Source: Comamonas sp. BIGb0124 | GTDB taxonomy: Bacteria > Pseudomonadota > Gammaproteobacteria > Burkholderiales > Burkholderiaceae_C | Assembly (NCBI RefSeq): GCF_003752175.1 | Contig: NZ_RJVF01000009.1 | Location: 372,001 to 436,000 of the forward strand | Direction of reading: 5' to 3' | DNA length: 64,000 nucleotides | In this document: positions 27,944 to 37,654 of the stretch, one piece after another | Layout of the letters: every line of letters starts with the position of its first letter | Position numbering within the stretch: position 1 is the first letter of the stretch | Notes under the pieces: model-generated | What the model saw: the letters and a program-made list of their open reading frames with translations, nothing else | What the model was told of the DNA's origin: nothing | Database searches by the model: none | Made by a program: the position numbers and the translations under genes

Positions 27944-28498
27944 TCAGTAGGTACGGCCCTTGCGATACATCGCGCTGGTGCGGCGCTGCAGCGGACTGGC
28001 TTCGGCAATGCGGGCCATGGCGGCTCCGGCGTGGGCGTGGGTGATGGCCAGGCCCAGCGCATCGGCGGCATCGGGGCCGGGCAGGCCGGGCAGTTGCAGC
28101 AGGCGCATCACCATTTCCTGGACCTGCGACTTCGCCGCCCGGCCATGGCCGACGACGGCTTTCTTCATCTGCAGGGCGGTGTATTCCGCCACCGGCAGAT
28201 CGCATGAGACCAGCGCCGTCAGACAGGCGCCGCGGGCCTGGCCCAGCAGCAGCGTGGCCTGCGGGTTGACATTGACGAAGGTGATTTCGAGCGAGGCCGA
28301 GTCGGGTCCGTAGCGCTGGTGCACTTCACGCAGCCCGTCGTACAGGATCTTGATGCGTGCAGGCAGGTTGCCCAGGTCGACGCGGGTGGTCTTGATGGTG
28401 CCGCTGGCCACGTATTGCAGGCGATGGCCGTCGACGTCGATCACGCCGAAGCCGGTGGTTTGCAGGCCGGGGTCGATGCCGAGTATGCGCAGAGCCAA
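27944..28498 (-). CDS. ruvC: Holliday junction resolvase RuvC
   Basis: The 184-residue endonuclease resolves four-way junctions with RuvAB. The four catalytic acids are present: D9 in [12 protein letters not shown]71 in [12 protein letters not shown], and D143 and D146 in [10 protein letters not shown]. The start is TTG at 28498, with AGGA about 10 bases upstream; any later start would lose D9. ruvA and ruvB are not adjacent. The C-terminal tail [14 protein letters not shown] is a little longer than in E. coli. Confidence 0.96.
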   Translation of the reverse strand: MALRILGIDPGLQTTGFGVIDVDGHRLQYVASGTIKTTRVDLGNLPARIKILYDGLREVHQRYGPDSASLEITFVNVNPQATLLLGQARGACLTALVSCDLPVAEYTALQMKKAVVGHGRAAKSQVQEMVMRLLQLPGLPGPDAADALGLAITHAHAGAAMARIAEASPLQRRTSAMYRKGRTY

Positions 28499-28599
28499 GA
28501 GATCGGTTTCCTGGGCCGAAACGGCCGGTTGAAGCGGGGCAGCACGGTGTGCGAAAAGAAGCGCCGATCATAAGCCCGCACCGCCGTGTCCGTGGCGAA

Positions 28600-28634
28600 A
28601 GAAAAGCGCGCCGGCCGGTGAGGGCGGGCGCGCT
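28600..28634 (-). terminator. Intrinsic terminator after gcd
   Basis: On the minus strand AGCGCGCC (28634-28627) pairs with GGCGCGCT (28612-28605), followed by a TTTTCTTT run. It lies 67 bases beyond the gcd stop codon. Confidence 0.75.
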
Positions 28635-28700
28635 GGCGACGGGGCGCAAGGTGCGGAGCCGGGCCGGTCGGGGCCGTCTTCCGCACCGGGGTGCGCGGCC

Positions 28701-31151
28701 CTATCGCGTGCCGTCGGGCAAGGCGTAGGCCACCAGGCTGTCGCCCATCTGGGTGCCCAGCGAGCCGTGGCCGCCGGCCATGATCACCACATACTGCTTG
28801 CCGGTCTTTTCCGAGACATAGGTCATCGGCGTCGCCTGGCCGCCCGCAGGCAGGCGCGCCTGCCAGACGGTGTTGCCGTTCTTCACGTCGTAGGCGCGGA
28901 TGTAGTTGTCGAGCGTGGCGCCCATGAAGGCCACGCCGCCGCCGGTGGTGATCGCGCCGGCCAGGCTGGGCACGCCCAGCGGCAGCGGGATCGGCAGGGG
29001 CGCGCTGTCGCGCACCGTGCCGTTCTTGCGTTGCCAGACGGTCTTCATGGTCTTGAGATCGACGGCGGCCATGTAGCCCCAAGGCGGCGCCTGGCACGGA
29101 ATGCCGGCCGGCGACAGCAAGGGATGGAGATCGACCGCATAGGGCGTTCCGGTCATGGGCTGCAGGCCCTGTTCGCTGCCGCTGCCGCCCTGGACCTCGA
29201 TGGTGCCGCGTGCATGCAGCTTGGAGACGAACGCCACGTAGTTGGGATTGCCGATCAGCAACTGGCGCACCGGGTCGACGGCGATGCCGCCCCAGTCGAA
29301 CACGCCGTAGTTGCCCGGATAGACCAGCGAGCCCTGCTCGGACGGCGGCGTGAAGATGCCGTCGTAGCGCAGTTGCTTGAAGGCGATCCGGCAGATCAAC
29401 TGGTCGAAGGGCGTGGTGCCCCACATGTCTTTCTCGGTCAGCGGCTGCGGCTTGAAGCTCAGTTCAGAGAACGGTTGCGTGGGCGAGGTGCGATCGCCGG
29501 TCGCCGCGCCTTGCGGCACGGGCTGTTCCGGGGCGGCCACGATGAGCTTGCCGTCGCGGCGGTCGATCACGTAGAGGTCGCCCCGCTTGGTGGACGCGAT
29601 CACGGCCGGCACCTTGCCTTCGGGCCGGTCGAGATCGACCAGCGTGGGCTGGCCGCCCACGTCCATGTCCCACAGGTCGTGGTGCACCGTCTGGTAGACC
29701 CACTGCAGCTTGCCGGTGTCCACGTTCAGCGCCACGATGGCGCTGTTGAAGCGCTCGCCCTCGGGCAGGCGGTTGCCGCCCCAGATGTCGGGGGTCTGGT
29801 TGCCCATGGGGACGTACACCATGCCCAGCTTCTGGTCGATGCTGGAGACGCTCCACGAGTTCGGCGAGTTGCGGGTGTAGACATCGTCGGGGCCGAACGG
29901 CTCGGTGCGGTCGGGCTGGCCCGAATCCCAGTTCCAGAGCAGCCGGCCGGTGTCGACATCGAAGCCCCGGATCACGCCCGAGGGCTCGTCGGTGGAGTCG
30001 TTGTCGGTCACGCTGGCCGCCATGATGACGCTGCGGCGGCCGATGGCCGGCGGCGAGGTCGGATTCAGGAAACCGGGCACCACGTGGCCCATGTTCATCT
30101 TCAGATCGACCACGCCTCGATTGCCGAAGCCCGTGCAGGGCTCGCCGGTGTCGGCATTGAGCGCGATCAGCGTGGCGTCGGCCGTGGGCGCATAGATGCG
30201 GCGCGGGCAGGCCGCCGTGGCCGCCTGCACGGCAGCGGGATCGATCCCGGCTGCCGGCGCCAGCGCCGCATTGGCCGGGCTGGCGGCATCGTAATAGGCC
30301 ACGCCGCGGCAGATCATGTGCTGGTAGCTGCGGGCGTTGCGGTTGATCTTGGGGTCGTGGCGCCAGACTTCGCGTCCCGTGTCCGGGTCGAGCGCGATGA
30401 CGATGTTGTGCGGCGTGCAGATGTAGAGCTTGCCGTTGGCCTTGAGCGGCGTCACCTCGTTGGCGATCTCGCCGGGGTCGCCGTCGCCCTTGAAGTCACC
30501 GGTGTGGAAGGTCCAGGCTTCTTTCAACTGGCCGGCGTTGACCGGCGTGATCTGCGCGGCCGGCGAATAACGATCGCCATGGTCGGAGCGGCCATAGGCG
30601 GTCCAGTCGCCGTCTGCGGTGCCTTGCACACCCGCGTAGCCGGTCGCCGCCATGCTGGCATCCGGCACGTCGCCGAGCACCGAGTGGTAGTCGGTCAACA
30701 GGCCCGATGCGGTCACCAGGATGGCCGCTGCCGTGGCGGCGCCCAAGGTGCGCGAGGGCCAGGGCGAGGCGAGTCGCACCGATGAGACCGAGGCCGCTTG
30801 GCGAGGGGCAGGGGCTTTCAGGGCCCTGCGGACCGGGGGCAACAGGAGCCACAGTCCCAGTACTGCCCACAGGCCCAGGCGAGGCACCAGTTGCCAGAGG
30901 TCGAAGCGCACTTCGCCGATGGCCCAGACCGTGCTGGCCAGCAGCAGCAGCGCATACAGCACCAGCGCCGAAGGCCGTTGTTTGAACAGCAGCACGCCGG
31001 TCGCCAGCAGCACGACGGCGGCGACGAGGTAGTAGAGCGAACCGCCGAGTGCGGCGAGGTAGATGCCGCCGGCGCCCAGTGCAAGGCTCAGCAGCACGAA
31101 CAACGCGCCGGTGAGACGGGCCGCGAGCCCGCTGGAAGAAGGAGAAAGCAT
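28701..31151 (-). CDS. gcd: Membrane-bound PQQ-dependent glucose dehydrogenase
   Basis: This 816-residue quinoprotein (E. coli Gcd is 796) oxidises glucose or a related aldose to the lactone in the periplasm and passes electrons to ubiquinone. About five N-terminal membrane helices (residues 10-135) are followed by an eight-bladed propeller starting at AYGRSDHGDRYSPAAQITP. The WDMDVGGQPTLVDL, GGIAVDP and GGGVAFMGATLDNYIRAYD segments are typical of PQQ enzymes. The ATG at 31151 matches the family length; a reading to 31349 adds unrelated residues. PQQ biosynthesis genes are not in the window. Confidence 0.93.
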   Translation of the reverse strand: MLSPSSSGLAARLTGALFVLLSLALGAGGIYLAALGGSLYYLVAAVVLLATGVLLFKQRPSALVLYALLLLASTVWAIGEVRFDLWQLVPRLGLWAVLGLWLLLPPVRRALKAPAPRQAASVSSVRLASPWPSRTLGAATAAAILVTASGLLTDYHSVLGDVPDASMAATGYAGVQGTADGDWTAYGRSDHGDRYSPAAQITPVNAGQLKEAWTFHTGDFKGDGDPGEIANEVTPLKANGKLYICTPHNIVIALDPDTGREVWRHDPKINRNARSYQHMICRGVAYYDAASPANAALAPAAGIDPAAVQAATAACPRRIYAPTADATLIALNADTGEPCTGFGNRGVVDLKMNMGHVVPGFLNPTSPPAIGRRSVIMAASVTDNDSTDEPSGVIRGFDVDTGRLLWNWDSGQPDRTEPFGPDDVYTRNSPNSWSVSSIDQKLGMVYVPMGNQTPDIWGGNRLPEGERFNSAIVALNVDTGKLQWVYQTVHHDLWDMDVGGQPTLVDLDRPEGKVPAVIASTKRGDLYVIDRRDGKLIVAAPEQPVPQGAATGDRTSPTQPFSELSFKPQPLTEKDMWGTTPFDQLICRIAFKQLRYDGIFTPPSEQGSLVYPGNYGVFDWGGIAVDPVRQLLIGNPNYVAFVSKLHARGTIEVQGGSGSEQGLQPMTGTPYAVDLHPLLSPAGIPCQAPPWGYMAAVDLKTMKTVWQRKNGTVRDSAPLPIPLPLGVPSLAGAITTGGGVAFMGATLDNYIRAYDVKNGNTVWQARLPAGGQATPMTYVSEKTGKQYVVIMAGGHGSLGTQMGDSLVAYALPDGTR

Positions 31152-31223
31152 GAGATTGTCGCCTTGTCTTGAAGTTGTTGTCAGCAGACCCCGTGCCCGT
31201 TTCGGCCGCAGGACGGAGCCCGG

Positions 31224-31250
31224 GGGCACCTCCAGTGTGGAGCGGTGCCC
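31224..31250. repeat. Strong hairpin in the gcd leader
   Basis: GGGCACC (31224-31230) pairs with GGTGCCC (31244-31250) and an inner TCCA pairs with TGGA around GTG. It lies about 75-100 bases upstream of the gcd ATG, within the expected untranslated leader. There is no T run. Function unknown. Confidence 0.55.
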
Positions 31251-31353
31251 GACGGCCTGCCGTAGGAAAACAGCGTGCTTGATGCCCGCAGCGAACACGG
31301 CTGTGCTTCGGAAGCGGCCGCCGATTCGTTGCTGGATAGCGCTGTCCAAAAGA

Positions 31354-31359
31354 ATTATA
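31354..31359 (-). promoter_or_regulatory. Candidate -10 element of gcd
   Basis: A perfect TATAAT on the minus strand stands out in GC-rich sequence about 200 bases before the gcd ATG. No good -35 lies 17 bases upstream; a small CCGGCG/CGCCGG hairpin at 31366-31383 occupies that place, just after the mtgA stop. Confidence 0.4.
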
Positions 31360-31391
31360 GGACGTCCGGCGAAAAGACGCCGGGCTTCACT

Positions 31392-32168
31392 TCAGGGCAG
31401 GGTGACGGAGCGCATGCGCGCGGTAATGGTCCGGGCACGCCCGGCGACATAGCTCGAGTTGGGCAGTTTCTCGAAGCGCTTGGGATTGGGCAGCATCACG
31501 GCGAGCCGTGCGGCCTCGTAGGCCGTGAGCTGGCTGGCACTCTTGCGGAAATAGTGCTGTGCGGCTGCCTCGGCACCGAAGATGCCGGCGCCCCACTCCA
31601 CGTTGTTGAGGTAGATCTCGAGAATGCGGCGTTTGCCCAGCAGGTTCTCGAGCATCAGCGCCAGCACCAGCTCCTGGCCCTTGCGAACGAAAGTTCGCTC
31701 GCCCGACAGCAGCAGGTTCTTGGCCAGTTGCTGGGTGATGGTCGATCCCCCCACGATGCGGGGCGGCCGGCTGCTGCGGCCTTCGAGCGCGCGCTGCTCG
31801 GCCTGCTCGTTGCGGGCCCAGGCCTTCTCGATCGCATCCCATTCGACGCCGTTGTGTTCGAAAAAGCCGCCGTCCTCGCTGGCGATGACGGCACGTTTGA
31901 TGTTGTCCGAGAGCGCGTCGCCGTCGACCCACTGCTGGCTCCAGCCGAACTCGCCCTCGGTGCGTGCCATGCGCACGAACTCCGACCGCTGGAACGTCGT
32001 GGATTGCGGATCGACCAGTGCCATGAGCGCGATGCGCAGCAGGAAGAACACCTGCAGGGCCAGCGCCGCGGCCAGTATCCACAGCGTCCAGCGTCCCAGC
32101 GCTCTCGCCACGGTCGGCACGGGGGCCCGGGTGAAAGGGGCCGTCGAGGGGGGGCGGTTGCGAGCCAT
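31392..32168 (-). CDS. mtgA: Monofunctional peptidoglycan glycosyltransferase
   Basis: The 258-residue GT51 enzyme polymerises lipid II into glycan strands at the inner membrane. A single transmembrane anchor (WTLWILAAALALQVFFLL, about 28-45) precedes the domain. The catalytic glutamate is E98 in ASEDGGFFEHNG, followed by GGSTITQQLAKNLLLS and RKGQELVLALMLE. IYLNNVEWGAGIFGAEAAA closes the domain. It lies 27 bases behind aroE on the same strand, so cotranscription is likely. Confidence 0.95.
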   Translation of the reverse strand: MARNRPPSTAPFTRAPVPTVARALGRWTLWILAAALALQVFFLLRIALMALVDPQSTTFQRSEFVRMARTEGEFGWSQQWVDGDALSDNIKRAVIASEDGGFFEHNGVEWDAIEKAWARNEQAEQRALEGRSSRPPRIVGGSTITQQLAKNLLLSGERTFVRKGQELVLALMLENLLGKRRILEIYLNNVEWGAGIFGAEAAAQHYFRKSASQLTAYEAARLAVMLPNPKRFEKLPNSSYVAGRARTITARMRSVTLP

Positions 32169-32195
32169 GTCAGCGAAGACGTCGAGCGAAAGGCG

Positions 32196-33056
32196 TCAGA
32201 GCGTGGCCGGCGCGCGGCGGGCGGCCTCGAGCTCGGCCAGCACCTGGGCGCTGTCCGGCCTCACGCCGCGCCAGAGCTGGAAGGCTTCGGCGGCCTGCTC
32301 GACCAGCATGCCGAGACCGTCACGGCCCTCTGCACCCTGCTGCCGCACCCAATCCAGAAAACCCTGGCTGGCGGGCCCGTACATGAGATCGACCACCAGC
32401 GTGTCGGGTGTGAGGACCTCGGCCGAGACCGGGGCGGCCTCGCCGGCCAGGCTGCTGGCGCTGGCGTTGACCACGAACTCGAACGGGCCGGGAATGTCGT
32501 CCAGGCCATAGGCGCCCAGCGTGACGCCGCCATGGCGCGCCATGGCCAGGTGCTGCGCGACCAGGGCCTGGGCCTTCTCGGGCGAGCGGTTGGCGACCGC
32601 GATGCGGCGAGCGCCGGCCTGCACGAAGGGCGCCAGGCAGCCCGCCGCCGCGCCGCCGGCCCCGATGATGAGCACGTCACGTCCGGCGAGGCTCCGACCG
32701 GCGTGGGTCTGGATGTCGTTGACCAGGCCGATGCCGTCGGTGTTGTCGGCAAAGACGGATCCGCCTTCGAAACTCAGGGTGTTGCAGGCCTGGGCCAGTG
32801 CCGCCCGTTCGCTGACGCGGCCGTGCTGCTGCGCATAACGGAAGGCTTCGAACTTGAAGGGCACGGTGACATTGCAGCCGCGCACGCCCGTGGCGCGCAG
32901 GAAATCCACGGCCTGCACAAAACCGTCGAGCGGCACGCACTGGCGGTCGTAGACCATGTTCTGGCCGGTCAACTCGGCGAATCGCGTGTGAATCTGCGGG
33001 GACTTGCTGTGCTCGACGGGATGGCCCAGCACTCGGTATTGATCGGGTTGCGGCAT
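32196..33056 (-). CDS. aroE: Shikimate dehydrogenase
   Basis: The 286-residue NADPH enzyme reduces 3-dehydroshikimate to shikimate. Substrate-binding EHSKSPQIHT (about 15-24), catalytic K68 in NVTVPFK and D107 in DNTDGIG are present, with the NADP loop GAGGAAAGCL. The start at 33056 (MPQPDQYRVLG) fits the family; an in-frame ATG 9 bases earlier is possible and neither has a clear ribosome-binding site. It is preceded by the RNase II-type gene with 88 bases between, and followed by mtgA. Confidence 0.95.
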   Translation of the reverse strand: MPQPDQYRVLGHPVEHSKSPQIHTRFAELTGQNMVYDRQCVPLDGFVQAVDFLRATGVRGCNVTVPFKFEAFRYAQQHGRVSERAALAQACNTLSFEGGSVFADNTDGIGLVNDIQTHAGRSLAGRDVLIIGAGGAAAGCLAPFVQAGARRIAVANRSPEKAQALVAQHLAMARHGGVTLGAYGLDDIPGPFEFVVNASASSLAGEAAPVSAEVLTPDTLVVDLMYGPASQGFLDWVRQQGAEGRDGLGMLVEQAAEAFQLWRGVRPDSAQVLAELEAARRAPATL

Positions 33057-33144
33057 GGAAATCATCGAAATAAAAGGCACCCCGGTCCGGTCCGGGATGC
33101 GGTGCTGCAGCAAATCCGGCTGCGCGGCAGCCGCATTATGGGCA

Positions 33145-35235
33145 TCAGGGGGCCACCGTTGCGGGCAACCCCTCGGTTTCGGGGCCTTGGGCTTCATTCA
33201 CGTCGACCGCAATGGCCAGCGGTCCTGCGGCGCCGTCGTCCTCGTCGTCCTCGGGCGTCACGTCGGTTTCGGATACCGGCTTGGCATCCAGTCCCAGGCG
33301 CTCGACCAGCGTTCCGTTCACATCCAGTGTGATCAGGTCGATATCGCCCAGCCGCACGCGCAGCTTTTCGTTGCGCGCGAGATTCTGGGCGCCCATCACG
33401 GGCAACACCAGCGGCAGGTCGTCGGCCCGCACCAGGAAGCCGCCTTCCGGACGCTCCTTCATCACGCTGGCGGTGAGTTCGGTGATCTGGTTCTGCTGCA
33501 GATAACGCAGCGTCCAGAAACGCTCCATGCCCGACTGGTAGCCGTTGTAGGCGCTGTAGGCCGCATCGAAGGCCGACAGAATCGCGAACAGCTGTGCGTC
33601 CTTGGGCTTGAAGGGCGCGGCCAGCGCGGCCGTCTTGCCGTGGCGCACGCAGGCGATGATCTGCCACTGGTTGACCAGGTCGACATAACGGCGCAGCGGC
33701 GAAGTGCTCCAGGCATAGGCCGGCACGCCGATGCCGGCATGCGGCAGGGCCCGGGTGCCCATGCGCACCTTCACGCCCGGCAGCAGGCTGGCCTGGCTGC
33801 GGTAGAGACCCGGCACGCCGCATTCGGCCAGCCACTGGCCCCAGGTGCTGTTGGCCAGGATCATGGCCTCGGCCACGATCAGGTCGAGCGGCGAGCCTCG
33901 CTTGCGCACGCTGATCTGCACGGTTTCCTCGCCCGTGGGCTCGGAGCCGTCCTTGCCGACCAGGCGGAAGTTGTAGTCGGGGCGGTTGAAGGTCTCGGGT
34001 TTGCCGCGCACCACTTCGCGCGCGGCCTTGAGGTTGAGCGCCAGACGGTAGAGGAAAGCCAGTTGCTGGCGCGGCATGGCCAGTTCGGACGGGCCGCCGG
34101 CGTGCTCGAAGTCGGGCTGCTGCAGCCAGGCTTCGGTGACGATGTCTTCGAGCTGGTCGTGGCGCAGATTGGCCGCGATGAAGACCTGTTCCAGCCGGGT
34201 CTCGGTGTTCTTGACCTCGAGCGTGGCTTCGTCGAAGTGCACGTAGAGCGACAGCGCCGGACGGGCCTGGCCTTCGCCCAGGGTGTACGTCTGCACGACG
34301 TCGTCGGGCAGCATGGTGACCTTGTGGCCGGGCATGTAGACGGTGGAGAGGCGATTGCGTGCCACGTCGTCGATCGGATCGCCGGCAGCCAGCGCCAGAC
34401 CGGGTGCCGCGATGTGCACGCCCACGATCACCGTGCCGCTGCCCAGGCCCTGGACCGACAGCGCGTCGTCGATTTCCGTGGTCTGCGAGTCGTCGATGGA
34501 ATAGGCCTGCACGCCTTCGGCCAGCGGCAGGGTGTCGGCGATGGCGGGGGCGCTGAGCTTGGGAAAGCCCGCACCCTTGGGAAAGTTGTCGAACAGAAAA
34601 CGCTGCCAGTGGAACTGGTAGGGCGACCGGATGGCGCCGGCGGCCTGCAGCAGGGGCAGCGGGGCCGTCTGCGTGGCGCGCGCAGCCTCGACCACGGCCT
34701 TGTACTCGGGCGCGTTCTTGTCGGGGCGGAACAAGATCTTGTAGAGCTGCGCATGCACCGAATCGGGGCATTTCCCGGCAGCCAGCTCTTGGGCCCAGAC
34801 CGTGATCTGTTCGGCCTGCAGGCGTTTTTTCTCGATGGCCGCCAATGCCTGCTGCAGGATCTCGGCGGGCGCTTTCTTGAAGCGGCCCTTGCCGGCGCGG
34901 CGGAAGTAATGCGGCGCGCCGAACAGGCAGAACAGCGCGGCTGCCTGCTGCACCAGCGTGGGCGGATCCTGGAAGTAGTCGCGGCCGAGGTCGGCGAAGC
35001 CGAATTCCTCGTCGGGTGCGAATTCCCAGGCCAGAGCCAGGTCGATGTCGGACACCAGGGCCTGGGCCTGGGCGATGAGTTCGGCCGGCGTGGGCTTGTC
35101 GAACTTCATCAGAATGTTGGCGGCCTTGACCTTGACCCGTTTGCCCGAGTCGAGTTCGATCTGCGCCGACGACTCGGCCTCGGACATCACGCGGCCGGCG
35201 AGGAATTTGCCGGCTTCTTCAAAAAGTGCATACAT
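33145..35235 (-). CDS. RNase II/RNB-domain exoribonuclease
   Basis: The 696-residue protein carries the RNB catalytic domain with the metal-binding aspartates in YSIDDSQTTEIDDAL (about 245-260) and the later YAWSTSPLRRYVDLVNQWQ block. This is the RNase II type, a 3'-to-5' hydrolytic exonuclease. It is longer than E. coli RNase II (644) and shorter than RNase R; the N-terminus lacks an obvious OB-fold pair. The C-terminus is acidic (DVTPEDDEDDG). This gene next to aroE and mtgA is a common betaproteobacterial arrangement. Confidence 0.92.
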   Translation of the reverse strand: MYALFEEAGKFLAGRVMSEAESSAQIELDSGKRVKVKAANILMKFDKPTPAELIAQAQALVSDIDLALAWEFAPDEEFGFADLGRDYFQDPPTLVQQAAALFCLFGAPHYFRRAGKGRFKKAPAEILQQALAAIEKKRLQAEQITVWAQELAAGKCPDSVHAQLYKILFRPDKNAPEYKAVVEAARATQTAPLPLLQAAGAIRSPYQFHWQRFLFDNFPKGAGFPKLSAPAIADTLPLAEGVQAYSIDDSQTTEIDDALSVQGLGSGTVIVGVHIAAPGLALAAGDPIDDVARNRLSTVYMPGHKVTMLPDDVVQTYTLGEGQARPALSLYVHFDEATLEVKNTETRLEQVFIAANLRHDQLEDIVTEAWLQQPDFEHAGGPSELAMPRQQLAFLYRLALNLKAAREVVRGKPETFNRPDYNFRLVGKDGSEPTGEETVQISVRKRGSPLDLIVAEAMILANSTWGQWLAECGVPGLYRSQASLLPGVKVRMGTRALPHAGIGVPAYAWSTSPLRRYVDLVNQWQIIACVRHGKTAALAAPFKPKDAQLFAILSAFDAAYSAYNGYQSGMERFWTLRYLQQNQITELTASVMKERPEGGFLVRADDLPLVLPVMGAQNLARNEKLRVRLGDIDLITLDVNGTLVERLGLDAKPVSETDVTPEDDEDDGAAGPLAIAVDVNEAQGPETEGLPATVAP

Positions 35236-35445
35236 GGACCGTATTGTCCCATGGGCCACCCCCTGCGCTGCCGCATCGGGCCTTCCGGTGCGCGGCCGCG
35301 ACGGTCCGGCGACCGGCCGATCGACCTGCGCGGAGAGACGGGCCCGGGTCTTGCATATGCGAGACTGGAGCCACTTGGTGGCGTGCAGCGGCTCGATTGG
35401 CCAGGCTCCGTGTGCCGCAGCCCACCATCCGCAGTACAAAAGCAA

Positions 35446-35886
35446 ATGAACCTGAACCCTTCGACATCCGAACCCGAACCCGACCCTGCGTACCGGCCGT
35501 CCGGCCAGCCCTCCGTTCTGGGGGGCCTGCAGGACTACCTGTTCTCTTACGGCACCCTGCAGTTGGAGTCCGTGCAGATCGCCACGTTCGGCCGTCTCAT
35601 GCATGGACAGACCGACCAGTTGCCCGGCTACCGGCTGGGCCAGCTTCGCATCACCGATCCCATGGTGCTGGCCACCAGCGGGCAGCCGGTGCATCTGATG
35701 GTGTCGTACAGCGGCGAGGCGGGCGACGTGGTCGAAGGCATGGTGTTCGCCGTCAGCCGCGACGAGCTGCTCAATGCCGACACCTATGAAGTCGCCGACT
35801 ACCGGCGCGAGCGGGTCACGCTGGCCTCGGGCCTCGTGGCCTGGGTCTACGTGGATGCGCGGGGCGCACGCCGGCCGGGACCCTGA
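35446..35886 (+). CDS. Gamma-glutamylcyclotransferase-like (AIG2/GGCT family) protein
   Basis: The 146-residue protein has the family substrate loop FSYGTLQLE (about 33-41) and the catalytic glutamate E115 in ADTYEVADYRRERV. It ends in AWVYVDARG. The fold cyclises gamma-glutamyl compounds to 5-oxoproline or acts on gamma-glutamylamines; the exact substrate is undetermined. A Pro- and Glu-rich N-terminal extension of about 25 residues precedes the domain. About 210 bases separate it from the divergent RNase gene; I see no clear promoter in them. Confidence 0.87.
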   Translation: MNLNPSTSEPEPDPAYRPSGQPSVLGGLQDYLFSYGTLQLESVQIATFGRLMHGQTDQLPGYRLGQLRITDPMVLATSGQPVHLMVSYSGEAGDVVEGMVFAVSRDELLNADTYEVADYRRERVTLASGLVAWVYVDARGARRPGP

Positions 35887-36086
35887 TCGGGCCGCTGCCG
35901 CCCGTGCGTCTGCCATGACGCGATCGCGGCCGGTGCTCGCCCGTCGCGGCTGGGCCGGTGGGGGTACAGAGCGGCTGGAATCGGAGTAGAGTGCAGCCCG
36001 GCACCTGGCAGGGCACTGCGCATGTGCTTTTTTCCGACTCTTCACAGCCCCGCCGCCGAGCCGGCCGACGCCGGCTTCGTTCTCCC

Positions 36087-37025
36087 ATGATCGTCCGTCC
36101 CCATCTCAACTGGCTCCGCATGCTTTTTGTCGTGCGCGGTTCCATCCTGCGCAACATCGCGCCCCAGCTCATCATCACCACGGCCCTGGCCGTCCTGGTC
36201 ACCCATCTGCACGGGCAACTGCTGTGGTGGAAAGTGCCGCTGAACTTCGTGCCGTTTTCGCTCATCGGACTGACGCTGGCGATCTTTCTGGGCTTTCGCA
36301 ACAGCACCAGCTATGCGCGTTACTGGGAAGCCCGCATGCTCTGGGGGGCCCTGCTGGTCGAGACACGCGCCCTGGTACGGCAGTCGCTGACGCTGATCGA
36401 CGATGCGCCGTCTCCGGCCGGCCCCGATGGGCCGACGGGCGGGGTTCGCGCGCTGGCCCGGCTGCTGGCCGCCTTCACCCATGCCTTCAAGCACCAGATG
36501 CGCGGCACCGATCCCACCGTGGACCTCGATCGCCTGCTCGAGCTGCCGCAGCGCGAACGCCTGTCGGGGGTGCGTTTCAAGCCCGCGATGCTGCTCCTCA
36601 TGGTGGGCGAATGGCTGCGTGACCGTCGCCGGGAAGGCCGTCTTTCCCCGGTGCTGGTGCCGACGCTGGAACGTTCCGTCGCCCGTCTGGGCGAAGCGCT
36701 GGGCGGCTGCGAACGCATCGCCTCGACCCCGATCCCGTTTCCCTACTCCGTCATCATTCACCGGACGGTGTACTTCTATTGCGTGATGCTGCCCTTCGGC
36801 CTGGTGGACTCGATCGGTTCGATGACACCCGTCATCGTCGCTTTCATCGCCTACACGTTCTTTGCCCTCGAAGCCCTGGGGGCCGAGATCGAACAGCCTT
36901 TCGGCACCGAACTCAACGACCTGCCGCTCGACGCGCTGTCGCGCACCATCGAGAACAACCTGCGCGAAGCGCTGGGCGAAACCCTGCTGCCCGAGCCCGA
37001 GGCCCAGGATTACGTGCTGACCTGA
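36087..37025 (+). CDS. Bestrophin-like channel (YneE/UPF0187 family)
   Basis: The 312-residue inner-membrane protein has four hydrophobic segments. The N-terminal HLNWLRMLFVVRGSILRNI, FVPFSLIGLTLAIFLGFRNS with YARYWEARMLWG, TPIPFPYSVIIHRTVYFYC and the cytoplasmic IEQPFGTELNDLPLD match bacterial bestrophins. The last motif is the calcium-clasp-like region of the family. Family members form pentameric anion or cation channels. A Gly- and Pro-rich insert (SPAGPDGPTGG) sits in the cytoplasmic part. The gene is monocistronic and converges on the esterase gene. Confidence 0.92.
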   Translation: MIVRPHLNWLRMLFVVRGSILRNIAPQLIITTALAVLVTHLHGQLLWWKVPLNFVPFSLIGLTLAIFLGFRNSTSYARYWEARMLWGALLVETRALVRQSLTLIDDAPSPAGPDGPTGGVRALARLLAAFTHAFKHQMRGTDPTVDLDRLLELPQRERLSGVRFKPAMLLLMVGEWLRDRRREGRLSPVLVPTLERSVARLGEALGGCERIASTPIPFPYSVIIHRTVYFYCVMLPFGLVDSIGSMTPVIVAFIAYTFFALEALGAEIEQPFGTELNDLPLDALSRTIENNLREALGETLLPEPEAQDYVLT

Positions 37026-37045
37026 ACGGGCCGGCCCGGCCGCGC

Positions 37046-37654
37046 TCAGGCCAGATCGAGGAAGGTGAAGAGTTCGTCGATGTGGTCGTCGAAATCGCTC
37101 ACCGCGTGGTCGCCGCCCTCGAGCAGGCGGACCTGCGCATGCGGGTAGCGGGCGCTCATCTCGCGCCAGTCGAGCACTTCGTCGCCGCGCGCGATGAGCG
37201 CGTAGGTGAGCGGATGCGCCGTCTGTTCGAGCTGCAGCGTGCGGCGCTGGATGTCGTCGAGTTCGCCGATGAAGTGGCGCTGGAAAAAGAAGGTCTCTTC
37301 GGGGTTCTGCCAGCCCGTCTGCAGGCCGATGTAGCGTGCCAGATCGCGGCCTGGCTCGACCGCCGGATTGATCAGCGCCGCGCGGCAGCCTCGTTCGGCG
37401 GCGACGGCCGACGCATAGAAGCCGCCCAGCGAAGAACCCACCACGGCCATGCGGTCGCCCGGCCAGTCCGCCACCCCCTCCAGCACCCGTGCCAGGGCCT
37501 CGCGCGGCGAGGGCGGCAGTTGCGGGCACCACCACGTCACGCCGGGGTGCGAGCGGGCCACGCGCTCGGCCACCTTCCGCGCCTTCATGGACTGGGGCGA
37601 CGAACGGAAGCCGTGCAGATACAACAGGTGGGTGGTGCGGTGGCGAGCGGTCAT
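37046..37654 (-). CDS. YqiA/YcfP-type alpha/beta-hydrolase
   Basis: The 202-residue esterase-like protein begins TTHLLYLHGFRSSPQS, has the nucleophile S75 in VVGSSLGGFYA, and the histidine H183 in LEGGDHAVSDFDDHID. RGDEVLDWRE supplies the likely acid. Members hydrolyse short acyl esters; the physiological substrate is not known. The 290 bases between its start and rodA hold no gene but do contain the rodA promoter. Confidence 0.9.
   Translation of the reverse strand: MTARHRTTHLLYLHGFRSSPQSMKARKVAERVARSHPGVTWWCPQLPPSPREALARVLEGVADWPGDRMAVVGSSLGGFYASAVAAERGCRAALINPAVEPGRDLARYIGLQTGWQNPEETFFFQRHFIGELDDIQRRTLQLEQTAHPLTYALIARGDEVLDWREMSARYPHAQVRLLEGGDHAVSDFDDHIDELFTFLDLA

Noticed and set aside
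28767-30785. 672-residue plus-strand open frame opposite gcd
   Set aside because: Antisense shadow of the quinoprotein gene, with no start signal or motif of its own.
31224-31250. Considered as a riboswitch or attenuator for gcd
   Set aside because: One hairpin with no T run and no recognisable aptamer core; reported only as a hairpin.
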